From the NCBI RefSeq assembly GCF_000372725.1, contig NW_005199443.1:414928-460909 (forward strand): 45,982 bases of DNA, read 5' to 3'. Shown here one piece after another: positions 37,509 to 45,400 of the stretch. The position numbers and the translations under genes are program-made. The notes beneath the pieces are model-generated. The model was not told the DNA's origin, ran no database searches, and saw nothing but the letters and a program-made list of their open reading frames with translations. This stretch comes from Emiliania huxleyi CCMP1516. Its lineage: Eukaryota; Haptophyta; Isochrysidales; Noelaerhabdaceae. The number at the start of each line of letters is the position of its first letter. The first letter of the stretch is position 1.

Positions 37509-39960
37509 ATGTCGTCCGCCGTCGCCCGGTCGCTCCGGTCAGCTCCCGCGTCCGCCCGCCGGCTCCCCGGCCGCGCGGTCTTGTCTCGCGCGCGCTCGAC
37601 GGCGGCGGTCGGCGTCGCCGACGACGCCGAGCCGCAGGGCTCCCTCTTCAACCCGACCGCGGAGCACTATGCGCTCCGCGAGCTGTGCGCCGCGTTCGTG
37701 CGGGACGAGGTGGAGCCGCAGGCGCTCGAGTTCAACCGGGCGGAGCGGTTCAACCACCCGCTCTTTCGCCGCGCCGGCGAGCTCGGGCTGCTCGGCGTGA
37801 CCGTCGACCCCGAGTACGGCGGCGCGGGCATGGACGCGGCGGCGGCCTGCATCGTGCACGAGGAGCTGTCGGCGTCGGACCCGGCCTTCTGCCTCTCGTA
37901 CCTGGCCCACTCGCAGCTCTTCGTCAACAACCTCGCGCGCAACGGCTCCGCCGAGCAGAAGGCCCGCCACGACCTCTCCGTCACATTCCCCTGCCCTGCG
38001 CCTCACGCGTCCATCGCTCGTTCCACCGGCCGCCAGGGCCGCCGCCCACTACCTGTCCACGCCCTTCCCTCTCCACGCCCTGTCCGGCGGCGTGACCTCG
38101 TGACCTGCCCGCCGCCCTTCGCGCAGGCCGCCTGGCTCCCTGCCGCGTGCTCTGGCGAAGCGATTGGCGGCATGGGCATGTCTGAGCCGGAGGCGGGGAC
38201 GGACGTGCTGGGGATGCGCACGCGGGCAGAGCAGCAGGCGGGCGGGGGCTGTCTCAAGACCGCTGTGAAGAGAAGAGGTGTGGAGCGAAGAGCTGTGAGC
38301 AGGCGGACGGGAGCTGGCTGCTCAACGGAGGTAAGATGTGGATCACCAACGGCGCCGTCTCGGACACGGAGCTGGGCGACCGGTGCCTCATCGTTTCTAG
38401 CAGTAGCAGTAGTCGTAGTCGTCGGCTGAGAGGAAGCAACAACACCCACCACCGGCGCACGGCTAGTGAGCGGGGCAGAGGTGTCCCAAAGGAGGCTTGG
38501 GTTGCTCGCGCTCTCTCTCTCTCTCTCTCTCTCCCTCCCTTCTCTCTCTCCCTCACCCACCGCCGACGCTCGGCAGCGAGACAGACGGAGGTGCGGGGCC
38601 GATGGGTTTAGGGCGGTAACAGGTACCTCATGGTAACAGGTACCTCATCTACGCGCGCACGGCCGGGCCGGAGGTGAAGGCGTCCAAGGCCGTCTCCCTC
38701 TTCTACGTCGAGCGCGGGATGGCCGGCTTCAGCCTGGGGCAGCGGCTCCAAGCGCGAGCGCGGCGTGCTGTGGACGGCGTCTCTTCACAGCTGCAGCTGT
38801 GAACAGGCAGCGGCTCAAGGACAAGTGCGGGATGCGCGCGTCCCCCACCGCCGAGCTCGTGTTTGAGAACGTGCCGCTGCCCGCCGCCAACCTCATCGGC
38901 CAGCCGGGCGGCGCGACGGTGAGCACCGATGCGCTTCCTGGAGAGAGGAGCGGCTCCCTTCTTTGAACCAGCGGACGACTCGCCCACCTCCTGCATAGAG
39001 CCTGCACGAGCGCCCAGCCAGTCTCTCTCTTTGAACCAGCGCGGAGGAGCCGCTTGGTGGACGGATAGGTCTGCATGATGCGCAACCTCGAGATCGAGCG
39101 CGTCGTGCTCGCGGCGATGGGCGTGGGCATCGCCCGCCGCTCGCTCGAGGCGCCATCTCTCCCCATCTCTCCCCATCTCTCCCCCTCTCTCCCCACATCT
39201 CAGGCATCGCCCGCCGCTCCCTCGAGGCGGTGCACGCGACGGGCCGGCGCTGTGAACAGCGTCTCTTCACACCTCCAGTCCTGTGAACAGGCGATGAATG
39301 CGTACGCGACGGACCGGCGCGCCTTCGGCGCCTCGCTGCGCGACTTTGGCCAGATCCAGAGGCACCTGTCCGAAGGAGCTGCATGGGTGTGAACAGCGCC
39401 TCTTCACGCCTGCAGAGCTGCGAGCAGGCACATTGCCGAGTCGTACGCCGAGTACATGGCGGGCAAGACCTACCTGTACCAGACGGCGCTCGGGCTCGAC
39501 CTCGACGCTGCGGGCAACCGGCTGGACACGGACGGCGCCAAGCTCTGCTGCACGGCGATGGGTGTGAAGAGAGTGCTGGCGGTGTGAACGGCGCCTCCTC
39601 ACACCTCCAGGCGTCAAGCTCTACTGCACGACGATGGGCAAGAACGTGGCCGACCGCGCGATCCAGGTGATGGGCGGGTACGGCTACATGGGCGAGTGTG
39701 GTGGTGGTGAGTAGTGAGTGGTGGTGGTGGTTGTTGCAGGTGATGGGCGGGTACGGCTACATGGGCGAGTACGCGGTCGAGCGGCTCTGGCGCGACGCGA
39801 AGCTGCTCGAGATCGGCGGAGGCACGCTCGAGTCGCACCACAAGAACATGGCGCGCGCGCGACGCGAGCCGGCAGCGCCGAGGTGTGAACGGCGTCTCCT
39901 CACAGCCGGCGTGTCTGTGAACAGGTCCGCGACATGAGCCAGCTCGACGCGATGCCGTGA
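37509..39960 (+). CDS. Acyl-CoA dehydrogenase, isovaleryl-CoA-dehydrogenase-like, twelve exons
   Basis: Exons: 37509-37961, 38127-38237, 38303-38382, 38640-38738, 38807-38918, 39069-39126, 39204-39235, 39291-39361, 39428-39534, 39611-39666, 39740-39856, 39925-39960. Joined 1332 bases, 443 residues, no stop. The enzyme oxidises branched acyl-CoA with FAD in the mitochondrion (leucine breakdown for IVD). An Arg/Ser/Ala leader (MSSAVARSLRSAPASARRLP) fits mitochondrial import. Landmarks: PACSGEAIGGMGMSEPEAGT-like segment, KMWITNGAVSDTELGDRYLI, VFENVPLPAANLIGQPGGAT, LEIERVVLAAMGVGIARRSL with the putative catalytic Glu295, and GGYGYMGEYAVERLWRDAKL then LEIGGGTLE. The Gly in place of Glu in GGGTLE and the Glu in LEIER are as in isovaleryl-CoA dehydrogenase. 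Most introns begin GC. The last exon border is the least certain. Confidence 0.9.
37962..38126 (+). repeat. Dehydrogenase intron 1 (GC-AG)
   Basis: Starts GCCCGCCACGACCTC; the following exon starts GCCGCCTGGCTCCC. Splicing gives AEQK|AAWLPAACSGE in frame. An alternative GT donor at 37980 also keeps frame but adds RHDLS. Confidence 0.6.
38238..38302 (+). mobile_element. Dehydrogenase intron 2: introner-like, duplicated start
   Basis: The 65-base GC-AG intron starts GCGGGCGGGGGCTG; the next exon starts GCGGACGGGAGCTG. The acceptor GAGCTGTGAGCAG matches the introner family, while the core is diverged. Confidence 0.65.
38383..38639 (+). repeat. Dehydrogenase intron 3 (GT-AG) with duplicated start and CT run
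   Basis: Starts GTGCCTCATC; the next exon starts GTACCTCATC. The 3' end holds a tandem pair GGTAACAGGTACCTCAT, giving two possible acceptors 17 bases apart. A CT dinucleotide run lies at 38511-38533. Confidence 0.7.
38739..38806 (+). mobile_element. Dehydrogenase intron 4: introner with GC donor
   Basis: Starts GCAGCGGCTCCAAG; the next exon starts GCAGCGGCTCAAGG. Core CTGTGGACGGCGTCTCTTCA, acceptor GCTGTGAACAG. Confidence 0.8.
39127..39203 (+). repeat. Dehydrogenase intron 6: 26-bp duplicated exon start plus CCATCTCTCC units
   Basis: The first 26 bases of this GC-AG intron differ at one position from the first 26 bases of the following exon (39204-39229; both begin GCATCGCCCGCCGCTC). The remainder is CCATCTCTCCC-type repeat. 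Confidence 0.85.
39236..39290 (+). mobile_element. Dehydrogenase intron 7: introner
   Basis: The 55-base GC-AG intron starts GCGACG; the next exon starts GCGATG. It contains GCTGTGAACAGCGTCTCTTC and then ACACC, and ends CCTGTGAACAG. This is one of the cleanest copies of the family. Confidence 0.8.
39362..39427 (+). mobile_element. Dehydrogenase intron 8: introner
   Basis: The 66-base GC-AG intron starts GCACCTG; the next exon starts GCACATT. Core GGTGTGAACAGCGCCTCTTC, acceptor GCTGCGAGCAG. Confidence 0.8.
39535..39610 (+). mobile_element. Dehydrogenase intron 9: introner inside a 28-bp exon duplication
   Basis: The first 28 bases of the intron match 25 of the first 28 bases of the next exon (39611-39638). 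The rest carries GGTGTGAACGGCGCCTCCTC followed by ACACCTCCAG. GC-AG. Confidence 0.85.
39664..39770 (+). repeat. 34-bp direct repeat forming dehydrogenase intron 10
   Basis: The 34 bases at 39664-39697 are identical to 39737-39770 and contain CAGGTGATGGGC. The intron 39667-39739 uses the AG|GT of the first copy as donor and the AG of the second copy as acceptor. The spacer is GTGGTGGT repeat with no introner core. Confidence 0.9.
39857..39924 (+). mobile_element. Dehydrogenase intron 11: introner
   Basis: Contains GGTGTGAACGGCGTCTCCTC and ends GTCTGTGAACAG. The GC donor at 39857 keeps frame with a final exon of 12 codons; a GT donor at 39891 would instead give a short divergent tail. Confidence 0.65.
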
Positions 39961-40311
39961 TAGCTTCGGTGTGCGCGATCCCCTCTCGCGCTAGAGCTGA
40001 GAGAGTTCGGCCTCGGGCGACCAGCGGCATTGCGTTGGCTATAGAGCGCGAGCCTCTAGCGAGCAAGCCGTTGGTGCCACGTCGGACGTGTTCGAGAGCG
40101 GTCGTGTGTATCGTGGTAGTGTGTGTCTAGCTGTGTCCCGTGCTGAGAGAGATCTCTTTTCAAAACCGCGAAAATGTGCTCGCACGAACTCTCGCGCTCC
40201 TCCACACACACCGACTGGCCGAGTGTAGCTGTAGGCGTGACGAGCAGACAACTAACTATAGACGGACTGTATCGGTTGTGCACAGAGTGCAGTGTGCACT
40301 CTGCGCTCAGC
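39961..40311. other. Intergenic; 3' regions of two convergent genes
   Basis: The stretch lies between the stop of the dehydrogenase (+) and the stop of the TIR gene (-). I see no exon here. Confidence 0.5.
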
Positions 40312-41912
40312 TCACGCGACCTGGTCGCCCACCGACTGCTCCCGCGGCTCTGTGCCACGATTCTGCGTCGGTTGAGCGAGAAAGACGCGGCGCACGCGCG
40401 ACTGGGCCGTCTGCTTGGTCGCGCCGAGCGCCTTTGCGAGGAGGGCGAGCGACACCTGGCGGTGCGGGTCGGAATGGCAGCCGACCGCGATGTCGTTGTA
40501 CAGCCCATCGACAATCAGGTCGCGTGGCGTCACCTCGAAAAAGTGGCCAAAGATGCAGCCGCCGCGGGCGGCGTCATTCTCGTGCGCCATGACGAGAGGC
40601 AGCCTGACACGGCGCGCGGCGCGCACCTGCTCTGCGAGCGCCGCGGCGCCATCGCCGGCCCACGTCGACCTGTTCAGGTAGAGTAGCATGTGCGTCGCCT
40701 CGTCGTCGCCTTCTTTTCTCGTGCGAGGTAGCGAAGGGAGGAGCGTGGAGAGGCGCGAAGATCGCGAGGCGCGAGGCAGCGAGGTGAGGCGCGAGGGCGC
40801 TGCGTCGGTGATAGAGATGCCGCCAGCCACGGCCGCCGCGACCGCAGCGGCGAGCTCTCGCGCGCCGGCGTTCAAAGTCGAGGCCCAGAGAAGCACCGGC
40901 TTGGTGGAGGCGAGGCTGTCGGCTCGAACCTCGCCCGGGATGCACAGGGGCAGCTCGTTCTCGCCCGCGTACTTTGGCGTCTTCAGCAGCAGCGCCTCGG
41001 CGATGAGCTTGAGCGAGGCGTGCTGGAAGGCCTCGATGCGATGCCACACCACCATCGGCCAGCCGGCGTCAAAGATGGCGGCCTGCAGCTCCTCGGGGCA
41101 TTCCGATCGCAGCTCGGCGAGCGTGCCTCCGCCCTTGTCCGGGTCTGCCTCGTGGACGAGCACGAGCGGCCTGCCCTTCTCCAGCGCGGCGCGGACCTCG
41201 CGCAAGCAGTTCGTGGAGCGCAGGTAGCCCCGCGACAGGAAGCAGAGCACCACCTGCGAGCGACCAATGTACGCCTCCAGCTCTCCGATGTTCTTGAGGT
41301 CGTCGACATCGAGAAAGATCTCGCAGCCGGGAAGGAACTGTAGGAGCTCATTCTTGATGACTGCGACGGCGTCCTACAAGGAAGGGAGGAAGAGCCGGTT
41401 AGGTATCGTCTCTGCACAGACAACGCGGTGGGGCAAGTTGGGCGGGGCAAACCTGCCCCGTGCTCCAGACGTGGCTGAGGAAGAGGTGCCACTGCTGGCC
41501 GTCGGCGAGGGTGATGCCGTCGCGCATCGGCTCGCGCTTCGAGGAAACGAGCCGCATGGTCTTCACCCTCGCGGCGCTGACCGTCGATACGAGGATGACG
41601 GCCAGCGTGACGGCGAGCATGGCGGCGGTGAGGACGACGACAAAGGTGGTGGCGCCGCGCGAGGTCTTGTAGCCAGACGCCCAGGATCGTTGGTGCGCGA
41701 TAGAGGGTCGTCAGCAGCAAGAGCAGAAGCGCTGGGCCCTCACCGCAGCGCTGCAGCAGCGAGGCCGCTGTATGGCCCTTGCCCGCCACTCGCTGCCGGC
41801 GTGCACGCAAGAGACAGGAGGGAGAGCGGCGACGACGAGGACGGTCATGCTTGAGATGCTCTGGCGTGAGATGCTCCGGCGCGAGGACGGCGGCGTGAGC
41901 GAAACGCGCCAT
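40312..41912 (-). CDS. Membrane-anchored TIR-like protein, two exons, one frame change
   Basis: ATG at 41912 (MARFAHAAVLAPEHLTPEHL), exon 1 to 41453, a normal GT-AG intron 41374-41452, exon 2 41373-40312. Exon 1 carries hydrophobic segments GPALLLLLLTTLYRAPTILG and TTFVVVLTAAMLAVTLAVIL, but the sense changes frame between them near 41680. The TIR-like domain reads QWHLFLSHVWSTGQ|DAVAVI, then CEIFLDVDDLKNIGELEAYI, VVLCFLSRGYLRSTNCLREV and RPLVLVHEADPDKGGGTLAE. A second, related module follows: MLLYLNRSTWAGDGAAALAE, PLVMAHENDAARGGCIFGHF and EVTPRDLIVDGLYNDIAVGC. I recall this two-module arrangement as a large family in haptophytes and pelagophytes; its role is unknown, though TIR domains signal or cleave NAD elsewhere. 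Confidence 0.7.
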
Positions 41913-42405
41913 TATAAACACACACACACACATGCATAAATATACGTTTGCGAAAGGCAGTGGCGAAGGCGGCGGGTTTTCAATTTATTTCGCTACGCGG
42001 GGGATGGTCGTCTCTCGAGGTTCTCGAGGTGGATATCCTTTGGCCGCGTTGGGTAGCGAGGTGTGACGCGATCCACGCAGGCGTGTTTTCTGGCGGCCGA
42101 CCGTCCGTCAGTGCACGGAGTTGCCCCTTCCTTCTCCGACTGCCCCGGCTATTTTTGCAGAATTTCATCATGTAGGTATATTGTTGAATTTCATCATGAT
42201 GTCCGCCCCAGCAAAATAAAATACACCTGGTATTGCGGGTATTTTACGTCGCTAAGAAAACCGTAAAGAAAAGAAAAAAGAATTTACAACTCTCTGTTTA
42301 AAAAGAAATACATAAGATCGAACGCTAAGCTCAAAAGAAATACAGCTGAAAAACAAAGAATTTAAACAAGACAACTCTCTCTCACAGCAAAGAAATACAG
42401 CTGCG
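41913..42405. other. Shared upstream region of the TIR gene (-) and CPSF1 (+)
   Basis: Contains 184-bp element copy 3, a TTTGTTTAAA-like AT-rich block at 42180-42400 and three copies of AAAGAAATACA (about 42303, 42333 and 42390), the last two extended to AAAGAAATACAGCTG. The AT-rich block is unlike its surroundings and directly precedes the CPSF1 ATG, so it may be a promoter or 5' leader. Confidence 0.45.
42013..42150 (-). repeat. Dispersed 184-bp element, copy 3 (partial, diverged)
   Basis: Read on the minus strand it matches the central and right parts of 11174-11357 (AGCCGGGGCAGTCGGAGAAG ... GGATATCCACCTCGAGAACC). It has several substitutions and small indels, and lacks the left third. 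Confidence 0.7.
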
Positions 42406-45400
42406 ATGATCGACTACCCGCTCGTGAGCCCGACAGTCGTCGAGTACGCCGTGTCCGCGGTGCTCGCGCCGGGCGAGCAGCCGTCCCTCATCCTCACGCG
42501 CGGCACACTGCTCGAGATCTACACGATCGCCGGCACGAGGCCGCCGCAGTCCGGGGCAGTGAGGGCGGTCAGCCGGGCCGGGCCGGGCGGCGCCGCGCTG
42601 CGGCTGCGGCTGCGCGAGCCGCTCGCGGGGCGCGCGGTTGGCCTCGCGGTCTGGCGCCGCCCCGGCTCACGGGCGGACGCGTTGCTGCTTGGCGTGGAGC
42701 CTGCCAAGCTGAGCCTGCTCGAGCTGGACGAGGTGAGTGGCACGCTGCGCACGCGGGCCTCCTTCTCCTTCGACGCCCTCGCCGCCGAGCTCGGCCCGCG
42801 CGACGCGCCTCTGCCCGTCCGCTTGCGGTGCGACCCGACGGGAGAGGTCGGCCTCATGCTCGCCTTCTCCACCCTGCTGCTCGCCGTGCCGCTGGACGCG
42901 ACATGCGTCGGCAAACCCGTGCCCATATGCGGAACTCCGCACATCTCCGCCCATCTCCGCACATCTCCGCACATCTCCGCACGTCTCCCCACACCTCCCC
43001 GCACCTCGCGTCCATCCCGGACACACTCCCCTACCCAGCTGCATGCGGCGGTGCTCGCAGCCCCTGCACGAAGCCCTTCCCCGACGCTGCGGCGCCGGCA
43101 CCGTCGTCGCCACCGATAGAAAAAAGAAAGCGTCGCCACCCTTAGGCACCCACGTGGCGCAACCCGAGGAGCGCTCCTCCGGCGCCTCCGCCACAGACGG
43201 CGCCGCCGCCGTCGCCACCGCCGCCGCAAACGCCGCCGCAAACGCGGGCGCTGCTGCCGCCGGCGCCGCTGCGGAGGGAGGAAGCAGCGTCGTCGCGGGC
43301 GCGATTGTGGCGGCGGCGACGGCGGCGAATGCTGCCAACGCGGCGGCGGCGATCGCGGCCAGCGTGGCTGCGGGCGCGGGCGCGGGCGGCGGCGCGGGCG
43401 GCGCTGCGGAGCGCGGGAGCGGCGGCGGCGCCACCGGCCGCCGCAGCATGTACCGCGTGCCTCTGGACGGCGACGTCTCCCTCCACCACGCCATCGACGT
43501 CGGCTTCCTCCACGGCCGAGCGACGCCGACCGCCCTCGTCCTCGCCGACCCTCGCCAGACGTGGCCGGGCCGGTCCGACCGCCGTCAGCCGCCGCCGGAT
43601 ACGCGCTGGAACCCGTCGACGTGCGAGGTGGGGGCGACACTCCCTCGACACTTCCGAGGCTCTTCCGAGGCACTTCCGAGGCACTTCCGAGACACTTCCG
43701 AGACACTTCCGAGGCACTTCCGAGGCACTTCCGAGGCACTTCCGAGGCACTTCCGAGACACCTCCGAGACACTTCCGAGGCACTTCCGAGGCACTTCCGA
43801 GACACTTCCGAGCACTTCCGAGACACTTCCGAGGCACTTCCTGTGCCTGCAGGTTGGCGCGCTAGTCCTGTCCCCGCTCCCACGCACCGGCGCGCTGCTC
43901 TGGCGCCGGCAAGGCCTCTCCTCCAACTCGACGGCCTCCGACTCCAACTCCAACTCGAGCTCCAACTCCAACTCCAACTCCCTAGGCCTCCCCTCCAACT
44001 CGACGGCGCTGCTGCCGCTTCCGCTGCCGCTGGGAGGGGCGCTTGTGGTGTCCGACAACGCGCTCGTCTGGCTGGACCAGGCCCCCTCATGATTATGAAT
44101 CTTATTCTTTCCACCATCATTCCGGTATCACTGGCTATCATCGTTGTTAACGCGCTGATCTGGCTGGACCAGGCCCGCTCCACTCACTCTTCTTCACGTT
44201 GTCGTTATCACCACCGTTCCTGTATCATTGACTCTCGCCATTCTGACACGGCGTGCCGCTCTGGCTGGACCAGGCCCCCTCATTCTTGCTCTTCTTAGTA
44301 CCATCCCTCAAGATGAATCTTATTACCACCACGACAATCCTTGTGCCCTGCTATCATTGTTGTGACACTGCGCTGGTCGGGCTGGACCAGGCCCCCTCAT
44401 TCTCGCTCTTCTTCGTCCCATCCACCGCCACGCCTTCCTCATCGGCTCCCTCGTTGTTCCGCGCAGGTCCACTCCCACGGCGTCGCTCTCAACGGAGAGG
44501 CTCGCTGCGAGGCGACGCCGCTGGTGGATGGTCCCCCGTCGCTCACTCTCTCCCTTCGCGGCGCCGCGGCGGCGCTGCTCCCCGCCGCGGCGGCCGGCGC
44601 CCGCTTGCTACCACACCACCCATGGAGCCTGAACCCACGCTGGGTTCGGGACTTCTGGAGGTATGGTACTAGGCGCCGCGCCGCGCGTCGCCCTCTCACT
44701 TCACTCGGGCGAGCTCGACACCCTGTGCCTCTTCATTAGCAAGGAACAACGCATAGTTGATCGCTAATACTGTCAATGATAGGCGAGCTCTTCATCCTCT
44801 GCCTCGCGTCGGCGCGCGGCCGCCTCGTCGCCATCGAGCCGCTCAAGGTCGAGCCGAGATCGAGCCGAGATCGAGCCGAGATCGTGCCGAGATCGAGCCG
44901 AGATGTGATCCCGCAGTGGCCGCCGAGGGAGGTCGCGAGAGTCGCAAGGACGGACTTCGGGGGGCGCAGGAGGGGGGCACAGGCACACACGCCAGGGTGC
45001 AGACACATGCAGGCATGTAGTAAGCGCGGGGGAGTCGCCTTGGCCTGCACCGTCGCCTCCTCCACTGCCCTTTCCGCCGCCTCCTCCGCCGCCTCCTCCG
45101 CCTCCTCCTCCGCCTCCTCCCCCACCGTACGCCCCATCTCTTTCGCCACCGCATTCGAGCCTGGCCGAGAGAATGCGACGCCCGACTCGGCTGCGCCGCC
45201 CACGAGCGCCGCTCGAGGCGGGGGAGTCGTCGCCATCGAGAGCCGCTCGCCAAAGTCCGACCGTCGTAAAGCACGGAGGATGGGCCCACACGCACACGCA
45301 CACATCCACACAGCTGACCGCCCCCTCAGCCCGTCGCCCTCGGCCGCTCTACTTGGGTCGCCGCTGCTCCGCGCCGCATTCGCTGGTCCCGTCGCTAACT

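Noticed and set aside
38500..38560. CT dinucleotide run as a polypyrimidine tract of an acceptor
   Set aside because: No AG with an in-frame exon follows closely. The in-frame acceptor is at 38639, about 100 bases further on.
42519..44183. Minus-strand 554-codon ORF opposite CPSF1
   Set aside because: Arg-rich low-complexity antisense and minisatellite translation; CPSF1 exons on the plus strand match the known family order.
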